Shown here: piece by piece, positions 1 to 4,796 of the stretch | Layout of the letters: every line of letters starts with the position of its first letter | How positions within the stretch are numbered: the stretch's first letter is position 1 | Origin: Pirellulales bacterium | Lineage (GTDB): Bacteria; Planctomycetota; Planctomycetia; Pirellulales; JAICIG01 | DNA: 5,530 nt | Reading direction: 5' to 3' | Assembly: GCA_025924495.1 (NCBI GenBank) | Contig: JAICIG010000489.1 | Coordinates: 1 to 5,530, forward strand | Notes under the pieces: generated by a model | Seen by the model: only the letters and a program-made list of their open reading frames with translations | Told to the model about the DNA's origin: nothing | Database searches by the model: none | Program-made: the position numbers and the translations under genes

Positions 1-2
1 CT

Positions 3-1670
3 GACGCCGAGCTGGTCAAACAGTTCGATGTGGTGCTCGTGGGCGCCCGTATTCCACGCTTCAAGTTGCGTTCGCTCGACGGCAGCCTGACGACGCGCGA
101 ATCGGTCGCCGAAAAAATCGCCGTCATTAAATTCTGGCAAAAAGACGACGTAGCCAAATACCACGAAGACCTGGCGACGTTTGAAGAGGTCCGCAAGCGC
201 TACCAGGAACAGAGCGAGGTGACGTTCGTGGCGGTGAATGCGGACGGTGAAGACGTTTCAGACGCCGAACTGCGGGCCGAGTTCGAGAAGGCGCACCTGA
301 CGCTGCCGATTGTGCGCATCGACCTGAGCGTGGCCTTTCGCTCGTTCGGCCTGCAAGTGGTACCGACAACGGTGATTTTGGGCCGCGATGGTTCGCTGCA
401 AGAATATTTGCCTGGCGTTTACCCCGACCAGGCCGCCACCTTGCCGAAGAAGATCGACACGCTCCTGTCGGGCGGCGAGCTTGTCTTGGAGGCTCCGCAA
501 CAGCCGCTCGATTACAAGTATTATTCGGCTTTCTCTTGGCAAAACACGCCGCCGTCTGAGGAGGAAAACCGCCCGGCGCCGGCCGAATTTGCCAACGCCG
601 AAATCGCACCTGCCAGCGAACCCGAGTTTTTGCGGCTCAAGCGATTATGGGCCTGCACTGAATTGAAGGCCCCCGGCAATCTACTCGTCGTGCATGAGTC
701 GAACGGCGATCAGGTGTTCGCGATCGACGAATCGTCGCGGATCGTGCGATTGTCGGCCGAGGGGCAGATTTCGATGACGCGCAAGCTGGAGCTCTTGGAC
801 GAGGACGGCGCGGAAGTCCGCTTTTTGCGCACCGCGGTCGATGGGGCCGGAAAGCGCTACTTTTTGGCCTCGGCCGCGGGCTCGCGGCAGGTTTATCTCT
901 TCGACGCCGACTGGAAGCGGCGGCTCGTTTTTCCCGACGAAAACCAATCATTGCCGATCGCCGACGTGCAATTGGCCGATCTCAACGGCGATGGAAACCT
1001 CGAAATGCTCGTCGGTTACCTCGGGCTGGTCGGCACGCACTGCGTCGGGCTCGACGGCAAAACGATTTGGCGCAACCGCGCCGCTGAAAATGTGTTCGGA
1101 CTGGGCGTCACCGCGGCCGATCGCCAGGATGAACGCCAGTTGCTGGTGGCGCAAGGGCTGCTGTTGCCTGTGACGGCGAATGGGAACGAGCAAACGCCCA
1201 TCATGCTCGCCGACTCCTTCATCCGTTCGGTTTATGCTTCCAATCTTGGTCAGGCCGAGCTTTCGCCGTGGTGCGCGATTGCCATGCGGCCCGCCAGCTC
1301 GGCAAAGCGCGTGCGTGACATTGCCATAGGCATTTCACCGCGCGGCACGGTGTTGTGGAGGTACCCGTTGCCGGCCGGCACGCAGCATCACACGGCGCTA
1401 GAAATGGTCGCGTCGGGCGATTTATTCGGCGCCGGCATCGCGCAATGGGTGCTCGCCGCGGCCGACGGTTCGATTCACCTGCTAACGATGGACGGCAGTT
1501 TACTCGATCGCTACAACAGCGGCGTAGCGCTGAGCGGCATGGGCATTGCGAACCTGGGCGGCGACCCCGCCCTACTTCTCTCCAGCGACGAAGGCATCGA
1601 GGCCTGGCAGTTTGAGCTTCCGCCCCAAGACGACGCGGCCGCGCCGCAGGATACGCCTGACGCCCCCTAA
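3..1670 (+). CDS. Redoxin (TlpA/AhpC-like) domain protein with C-terminal FG-GAP/VCBS-type repeat region, 5' partial
   Basis: The frame is open to the left edge, so the GTG at 30 is probably not the true start and the gene begins upstream. Numbering from that GTG, residues about 4-150 form a thioredoxin fold: an AhpC/TSA-like opening (GARIPRFKLRSLDG), a strand ending in KFW (34-36), and a cis-proline loop VVPTT (110-114) followed by VILGRDG. The CxxC expected after the Trp is replaced by QKDD, so this domain cannot do dithiol chemistry; a catalytic domain may lie upstream. After a Pro/Glu-rich linker (about 155-200) come propeller-like repeats, including a calcium-loop motif DLNGDGNLE (318-326) and shorter units near 460-490 and 505-527. 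FG-GAP proteins of this sort are usually exported, but the signal region is outside the window. A periplasmic or envelope role in binding or redox sensing is inference. The gene ends at TAA 1668-1670, and I saw no clear terminator after it. Confidence 0.85.
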   Translation, partial: DAELVKQFDVVLVGARIPRFKLRSLDGSLTTRESVAEKIAVIKFWQKDDVAKYHEDLATFEEVRKRYQEQSEVTFVAVNADGEDVSDAELRAEFEKAHLTLPIVRIDLSVAFRSFGLQVVPTTVILGRDGSLQEYLPGVYPDQAATLPKKIDTLLSGGELVLEAPQQPLDYKYYSAFSWQNTPPSEEENRPAPAEFANAEIAPASEPEFLRLKRLWACTELKAPGNLLVVHESNGDQVFAIDESSRIVRLSAEGQISMTRKLELLDEDGAEVRFLRTAVDGAGKRYFLASAAGSRQVYLFDADWKRRLVFPDENQSLPIADVQLADLNGDGNLEMLVGYLGLVGTHCVGLDGKTIWRNRAAENVFGLGVTAADRQDERQLLVAQGLLLPVTANGNEQTPIMLADSFIRSVYASNLGQAELSPWCAIAMRPASSAKRVRDIAIGISPRGTVLWRYPLPAGTQHHTALEMVASGDLFGAGIAQWVLAAADGSIHLLTMDGSLLDRYNSGVALSGMGIANLGGDPALLLSSDEGIEAWQFELPPQDDAAAPQDTPDAP

Positions 1671-1772
1671 CAACGCCACCGCCGGGCTCGTTGCCTAATG
1701 TCTCGAGATGAACGCGATGGGAATAGAATAACCGAACCGCGAGTACACCGAGATGCTTCCGGTTACTGCTAG
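1671..1772. other. Intergenic spacer; left edge of the accessory region
   Basis: No coding-like frame, hairpin with a T-tract or repeat is visible here. All three forward frames are interrupted, and a TAG at 1770-1772 closes the frame that carries the next coding-like stretch. The junction between backbone DNA and accessory DNA probably lies in or near this spacer. I found no direct repeat shared with the right side (4554-4796). Confidence 0.4.
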
Positions 1773-1913
1773 CAAAGCCGCGATCGGGCCGTTAGAATCA
1801 CAGCCGAGATTGCTGGCTATGCCGACCTGGCAAGAGCGAATTCGCGGCGGGCGATGGAATCAGTTACTCCAACTAAACGGTTTGCCGAAATTGTCACGGA
1901 GTTTGCGACGTGA
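1773..1913 (+). pseudogene. C-terminal remnant of an unknown protein overlapping the methylase start
   Basis: This frame is open from just after a TAG (1770-1772) to TGA 1911-1913 and gives 46 residues with natural-looking composition, including AEIAGYADLARANSRRAMES and ending FAEIVTEFAT. There is no ATG or GTG near its beginning; the only ATG lies at residue 28. It therefore looks like the 3' end of a gene whose front is missing, although a 19-residue ORF from that ATG is possible. Its stop overlaps the next start codon as GTGA (1910-1913), typical of translationally coupled genes in one operon. No family is recognised. Chance openness over 141 bases is possible; the overlap is the main support. 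Confidence 0.35.
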
Positions 1914-2143
1914 CGCACGTTGGTGCATATCTTGATCGCCTGTTTGAAATCCGGGCGAGTCGGAGAGGGACGCCCGAATTATCGTACCGCGCCGCGCTGG
2001 AGAACCTGCTCAACGCCGTTGGCGCCACGCTCGATCCGACGGTTCGCGCGACTGCGGAACTAGCCGACACCGGCTCGGGACATCCAGATTTTGGACTTGC
2101 ACCAGAACTCAGCATGGCAGCGGCGATGCCGATTGTCCCGTGA
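1910..2143 (+). pseudogene. N-terminal fragment of a type ISP / N6-adenine DNA methylase-like enzyme
   Basis: The GTG start at 1910 is preceded by a weak CACGGA and overlaps the previous stop. The first ~63 residues (YLDRLFEIRASRRGTPE, SYRAALENLLNAVGATLDP, GSGHPDFGL) resemble the N-terminus of large single-chain type ISP restriction-modification proteins and related N6-adenine methylases. In those, a GxPD motif opens a PD-(D/E)xK nuclease domain followed by ATPase and methylase domains, normally over about a thousand residues. Only the first element (H58-P-D60) survives. From about 2099 the frame reads AxxLSMAAAMP to TGA 2141-2143; this stretch is antisense to the tail of the minus-strand remnant and does not look like family sequence. 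The gene is therefore broken: nuclease, translocase, methylase and specificity parts are absent. The family is assigned from memory of the N-terminal pattern, so the exact subfamily is uncertain. Confidence 0.5.
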
Positions 2144-2249
2144 GGATTTTCATATAGCTCGGATTCGTCGTTCTGTTCTCCCAGGCTCCTTTGATGTGGT
2201 CGGTCAATGCTGGAATGTCTTTATCGAGGGTTGTTTTCCAGAGTTTTCG
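2109..2249 (-). pseudogene. Frame-shifted continuation of the winged-helix gene, 3' truncated
   Basis: On the minus strand, the frame ending at TGA 2111-2109 encodes a strongly protein-like stretch: KLWKTTLDKDIPALTDHIKG, then AWENRTTNPSYMKILTGQ, then a short odd tail SASPLPC. It picks up almost exactly where the winged-helix-like frame (2204-2617) stops looking natural, at LTELGRE near 2246. The switch sits on an A4 run (GCGAAAACTC in minus-strand sense). One missing A would restore a continuous reading LTELGRE-KLWKTT. I do not recognise the domain. Its last residues fall at the junction with the methylase fragment, so the original C-terminus has been lost. Confidence 0.45.
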
Positions 2250-2617
2250 CGCCCGAGTTCCGTGAGGCCGATTTCGTCGGAGCCACGACCGCCCGACGTG
2301 ATGCCGTAATCATTTGCAGCCTTAGCGAGATAGAAAAATTTGTCCGTCTTACTGCTAACTTTGCACTTCTTCGCGACCTCGTCGGGCGGCCAGGGATTGC
2401 CACCGTTGCCTTCCTGAATGGCCGCTCCAATGGTGAGAGCCTCCTCAAGAGTCACCCTCGGAAACGCGCGTTTCCGATAGCCGCTGGGCGATTTGTCGGT
2501 TTTCTTACGGTGCCTGCGGCGCGGCGCTTTGGCCTTCCTTATGCACCACGCCAGGACCGTACTCGACGCCTGCGGCCGGATCGCCGAGGATTCTGCGGAG
2601 GTCTTCGGGCCGGTCAA
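2204..2617 (-). CDS. Winged-helix-like domain protein, disrupted (possible N-terminus of a TIR-like nucleotide-binding protein)
   Basis: The frame gives 137 residues from TTG 2617. Residues about 28-50 are Arg/Lys-rich. Residues about 52-123 form a compact helical domain: FPRVTLEEAL, IQEGNGGNPWPPDEVAKK, then KFFYLAKAANDYGITSG and IGLTELGR. This pattern matches the N-terminal region I associate with hypothetical and TIR-like predicted nucleotide-binding proteins, where it precedes an effector domain; that link is from memory. After LGRE the frame turns unnatural (NSGKQPSIKTFQH) and stops, while the neighbouring frame continues sensibly, so a one-base deletion is likely. The TTG start is doubtful because residues 1-27 lie opposite the better-looking 2505-2666 frame. 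An ATA at 2542-2540 (IRKAKAPRRR) sits where a start would be expected and may be a mutated ATG. The product is probably non-functional. Confidence 0.45.
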   Translation of the reverse strand: MTGPKTSAESSAIRPQASSTVLAWCIRKAKAPRRRHRKKTDKSPSGYRKRAFPRVTLEEALTIGAAIQEGNGGNPWPPDEVAKKCKVSSKTDKFFYLAKAANDYGITSGGRGSDEIGLTELGRENSGKQPSIKTFQH

Positions 2618-2666
2618 CGCCGGTGCGCTCGTAGCGCTCCAAGGCCGCGCGGACAGTCTCTGACAC
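2505..2666 (-). CDS. Small ORF or frame-shifted C-terminal half of the 65-residue ORF upstream
   Basis: From GTG 2666-2664 to TAA 2507-2505 this frame gives 53 residues with convincing composition: SETVRAALERYERTGVDRPE, DLRRILGDPAAGVEYGPGVV, then HKEGQSAAPQAP. The coding look extends upstream of the GTG (LTFATLG), directly behind the TGA of the 65-residue ORF. One inserted base near 2686 would join them as GAEER-LTFATLGVSETV, giving one protein of about 127 residues. If the two are separate, the gap from the upstream stop is only 17 bases and no strong ribosome site is visible before the GTG. Family unknown. The end overlaps the lysine/arginine-rich start region of the winged-helix gene. Confidence 0.4.
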   Translation of the reverse strand: MSETVRAALERYERTGVDRPEDLRRILGDPAAGVEYGPGVVHKEGQSAAPQAP

Positions 2667-2683
2667 GCCGAGCGTCGCGAAAG

Positions 2684-2881
2684 TCAGCGCTCTTCGGCAC
2701 CAACGACGCGATTTGCAAGAAAGGTCCAGTCTTCCTGCTCCCGCAACTGGGCCTCATCGAGCACGCTCTCATGGCCCTCTCTGAGTTCCTGCTTGACGTC
2801 GCTAATTGCACGAAATTCCTCTGGCGAGGTGAAGAATTCTTCAGGACGCATTAGCCGAAGTTGGTTTTCTGGCACGTTCAT
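2684..2881 (-). CDS. Small acidic protein, translationally coupled to the peptidase-like gene
   Basis: The frame encodes 65 residues: PENQLRLMRPEEFFTSPEEF, then a charged helical stretch (AISDVKQELREGHESVLDEA), then REQEDWTFLANRVVGAEER. ATG 2881-2879 overlaps the TGA of the upstream peptidase-like gene as ATGA, with GGGAG just before it, so translation is probably coupled. The protein is rich in Glu and Arg, with no signal peptide or membrane segment. I do not recognise the family. The stop at 2686-2684 interrupts an otherwise sensible reading that continues one frame over, so this may be only the N-terminal half of a protein of about 127 residues. The tight coupling suggests it works with the peptidase-like protein, for example as partner, regulator or substrate; that is inference. 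Confidence 0.6.
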   Translation of the reverse strand: MNVPENQLRLMRPEEFFTSPEEFRAISDVKQELREGHESVLDEAQLREQEDWTFLANRVVGAEER

Positions 2882-4413
2882 GGTCTCCCAAGGTTGTGGG
2901 TGTACTGAGCGTAACAGGGTTGCGCGGCGTTGTCACGTTGTTTCTGGCTTCCCAGCATTAAAAACCGGCCAATTCTGCAGTAAATTGGTTCCAAATCATG
3001 AATCCCCATCGTCGCGTCAACGACTACCTCTCCAAAACATTGCCTGTTATTGAAGAGACTCAACGAGGTCAGTTCCATCACCCAGATAAAATGCGGCAAA
3101 TTCAGCCCAATCGGAAAACTCAAAAGGCGATCCGTACCGTTCGGAGCGAAATACTCTCGCTTGCGGCGCTTGAAGGCGCTTGACGATGTGAGCAATTGGC
3201 GCACCACCAACGGTTCGCCGGCACAATTTAAGTCTCTCAGCGTTTCATCAACGACAAGCGAGACCTCGCGATGCTGGAGGAATTTGTAGGTAGATCGGCG
3301 ACAGTCGCCAGGACGCAAATAGGCCTTTTCGGCAAGCGGGACAACGGCCGCAAAGACGCTGTCAATGGATGGAGGGTGCTGCATAGCACGATACGCCCCG
3401 GCCGGATAATACTGCGGTGCTCCGCTTTGGGCGAGAAGCTGATAAGGGAAAAAATTGTCATCAACGACAATGTATTCCTTCAGAAGCGCCGCACTGTTGT
3501 AAAAGCTGCCCACCGCTTCGTGCTTGGGTTGAATGTCGTCAGTCAGAGTATGGCCTATCAAGTTAACGACGTGGCCCCCAAAGCTCGTGAGTACAGGGAA
3601 GCCCGATTCGACATAGGCGTAAAGGTCGTAGAAGGCCTCGGGATCGATTGACCAATCTTTGCCCTTGCCGGTATCAGTTCCCCGCGGCCGAATGATTGCC
3701 GGATGGCAGCCGAACTCTGAAAGAATGGCCGAATAATCGAAGTACGTCATTCCACGGTAGGGAACACGACGACCGTTGGTGTCGCCGGTCATCTCGATTA
3801 GATCGAAGGGATACAACTCGCGATATGCCGGATAGCGTTCAGATAGGTAGCGGCAAGCAGACCACAAAGCAGTGTGTGCGCAAACGGTTGCCTCACCGCT
3901 TTGCGAGCGATACGGGAATCCATCGACGGTGTAGTTGGCTCCTTGAATTCGAACTTTGGTGGGTGTCCGAAGGCAGAAGAAACGGTCAAGCGGTTTCCCC
4001 AATTTCACTGGGTCAACGACGGTTCTGCCGATGCAGCGCTCAACGACCGGCTCGACAACGCTGTAGCCGATATAACCTGTTTGATGCTCGTCAGAACGGA
4101 ATACGATGTCCTCCAAAGAGAGGTCATGTTTATTGAAAAAATGCAGCCGGTTGCAATGAGGGCTCCAGGGGAGGAACTTCTTCGAATAAAAGTGGCTATA
4201 TAGGTTGCGATAGTCCTTGCAGACATAGGCGGGCTCGATCAGAACCGACGCAACGTATTTGTCGAGCCCAGACCTGAGCAACCTGACACCCCAATCGGTC
4301 AACGCTCCATTGGTCGCAGTTTGCACGCGTGTCCACGATTGCTTTTCATCTCCGGCGACAATTTCCACGACTTGGCACGAAGCGCCAGCGTAAAAATCGG
4401 TCGAGGAAGTCAT
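2878..4413 (-). CDS. Papain/C39-like cysteine peptidase-fold protein
   Basis: The gene encodes 511 residues from ATG 4413-4411. I chose this start because upstream residues in the same frame (back to 4737) are low-complexity Arg/Pro/Ser-rich and not protein-like, and because MTSSTDFYAG begins the natural-looking sequence. An N-terminal domain (about 1-160) contains KDYRNLYSHFYSKKF and YIGYSVVEPVVERCIGRTVVDP, features I associate with a family of uncharacterised bacterial proteins. The peptidase-like core follows: Q171 as oxyanion-hole candidate, C178 in VCAHTALW, H281 in GGHVVNLIGH, and D318/D319/N320 in YIVVDDNFF, in the order Gln-Cys-His-Asp/Asn of papain and C39 enzymes. A C-terminal domain (about 360-511) is unassigned. 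No signal peptide or membrane helix is seen, so it is probably cytosolic. AT content is visibly higher than in the flanking genes (25 G+C in 3421-3480 against 42 in 421-480), consistent with transfer. Substrate unknown; protease, deamidase or transglutaminase activity are all possible. Confidence 0.8.
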   Translation of the reverse strand: MTSSTDFYAGASCQVVEIVAGDEKQSWTRVQTATNGALTDWGVRLLRSGLDKYVASVLIEPAYVCKDYRNLYSHFYSKKFLPWSPHCNRLHFFNKHDLSLEDIVFRSDEHQTGYIGYSVVEPVVERCIGRTVVDPVKLGKPLDRFFCLRTPTKVRIQGANYTVDGFPYRSQSGEATVCAHTALWSACRYLSERYPAYRELYPFDLIEMTGDTNGRRVPYRGMTYFDYSAILSEFGCHPAIIRPRGTDTGKGKDWSIDPEAFYDLYAYVESGFPVLTSFGGHVVNLIGHTLTDDIQPKHEAVGSFYNSAALLKEYIVVDDNFFPYQLLAQSGAPQYYPAGAYRAMQHPPSIDSVFAAVVPLAEKAYLRPGDCRRSTYKFLQHREVSLVVDETLRDLNCAGEPLVVRQLLTSSSAFKRRKREYFAPNGTDRLLSFPIGLNLPHFIWVMELTSLSLFNNRQCFGEVVVDATMGIHDLEPIYCRIGRFLMLGSQKQRDNAAQPCYAQYTHNLGRP

Positions 4414-4553
4414 CGTTGTATTGCCGCCGCGCGTTCGAGTAGACGTCGCTTCATGCCTGCAGCTACAAGGTTTAGCAAGTGGCACGGAAAGATCAAGGGC
4501 GTGCGAAACGCGGTTATGATGTCGAACGGCGCGATTTCGGCGGCTCGGTTCAT
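4410..4553 (-). CDS. Possible 47-residue ORF overlapping the peptidase-like start
   Basis: The frame runs from ATG 4553-4551 to TGA 4412-4410, and its stop overlaps the next start as ATGA. The peptide is MNRAAEIAPF at its front, a hydrophobic middle (TPLIFPCHLLNLVAAG) and a basic end (MKRRLLERAAAIQR). One hydrophobic segment followed by positive charge could insert in a membrane or act as a leader peptide coupling translation to the peptidase-like gene. The same DNA read on the + strand (frame ending near 4617) also looks protein-like (KWHGKIKGVRNAVMMSNGA), so only one of the two, or neither, is real. The ATGA overlap is the reason I prefer this one. Confidence 0.3.
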   Translation of the reverse strand: MNRAAEIAPFDIITAFRTPLIFPCHLLNLVAAGMKRRLLERAAAIQR

Positions 4554-4554
4554 T

Positions 4555-4567
4555 GCGGCTTTGCCGC
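4555..4567. repeat. Perfect GCGGC-TTT-GCCGC inverted repeat
   Basis: Five-base arms are separated by a three-base loop. On the minus strand the hairpin ends one base before the ATG at 4553, where the ribosome site of the 47-residue ORF would lie. If that ORF is real, the hairpin could limit its translation; this is inference. It may instead belong with the neighbouring 4579-4598 hairpin as one repeated element. Confidence 0.4.
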
Positions 4568-4598
4568 GACAAGAAAAGAGCCGCCGCAAGGCGGGGCT
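4568..4598 (-). terminator. Candidate intrinsic terminator hairpin (minus strand)
   Basis: CCGCC (4581-4585), a GCAA loop and GGCGG (4590-4594) form a strong stem with a stable tetraloop, extended by AG/CT across a GG bulge. Read on the minus strand it is followed by CTCTTTTCTTGT, a U-rich tract. It lies upstream of the minus-strand operon, so it may be left over from a gene once located to its right, or it may be a repeated planctomycete hairpin element with another role. On the + strand there is no T-tract. Confidence 0.4.
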
Positions 4599-4730
4599 GG
4601 TAGCTTGGGCCGCCTAGCACGGGTGGTGATTCTGTTCGGCGCGGCGGTGGGTGGCGGATTTGTACCGTCGCGGACTGCTCCGTCTGCCGATTCGCGGATT
4701 CCGTCGCGGCGCCGTGCCCTGGGGCAATGA

Positions 4731-4759
4731 TTGACAACCGCCTTGCGGGGGGACAGCAT
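4731..4759 (+). promoter_or_regulatory. Candidate sigma-70-type promoter of the kinase gene
   Basis: A perfect -35 hexamer TTGACA (4731-4736) is followed after 17 bases by CAGCAT (4754-4759), which matches TATAAT at three of six positions. Transcription would start near 4766 and leave a leader of about 30 bases before the kinase ATG. The spacer contains a short CCGC-CTT-GCGG inverted repeat (4738-4748), which shares ten bases in inverted form with the hairpin at 4584-4593. The -10 match is weak. Confidence 0.3.
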
Positions 4760-4796
4760 AGAGGGCTGTACGTCGCCTGTAATTCTTGGCGTCATC

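Larger units (their letters stand above)
4554..4796. other. Divergent intergenic region with GC-rich hairpins
   Basis: This region lies between the minus-strand accessory operon and the + strand kinase gene and marks the right edge of the accessory block. It holds two perfect or near-perfect hairpins (4555-4567 and 4579-4598), a third short one (4738-4748) and a candidate promoter (4731-4759). Reading frames through it are low-complexity and Arg/Pro/Gly-rich, and I support no protein gene wholly inside it. Confidence 0.5.

Noticed and set aside
1464..1480. GGTTCGATTC resembling a tRNA T-loop
   Set aside because: It lies inside the redoxin/FG-GAP coding sequence, with no acceptor stem or anticodon arm around it.
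1753..1935. 60-residue + strand ORF
   Set aside because: It overlaps the better supported 1773-1913 frame and the methylase start in another frame, and shows no recognisable features.
2207..2854. 215-residue + strand ORF
   Set aside because: It is antisense to the minus-strand small genes and the winged-helix frame, Arg/Pro-rich, and has no motif.
3271..3651. 126-residue + strand ORF
   Set aside because: It is antisense to the peptidase-like core and to its catalytic motifs on the minus strand.
4665..4709. Direct repeat CCGTCGCGG (4665-4673 and 4701-4709)
   Set aside because: Nine bases in GC-rich DNA with two copies and no regular spacing; not enough for an operator or iteron call.
4414..4737. 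N-terminal extension of the peptidase-like protein by 108 residues (same open frame back to 4737)
   Set aside because: The extension is Arg/Pro/Ser-rich and low in natural composition, as expected for a chance open frame in GC-rich intergenic DNA. The protein-like sequence begins at the ATG at 4413.
1671..4796. CRISPR array or attachment sites
   Set aside because: No regularly spaced repeats and no matching direct repeats at the two edges were found by eye.
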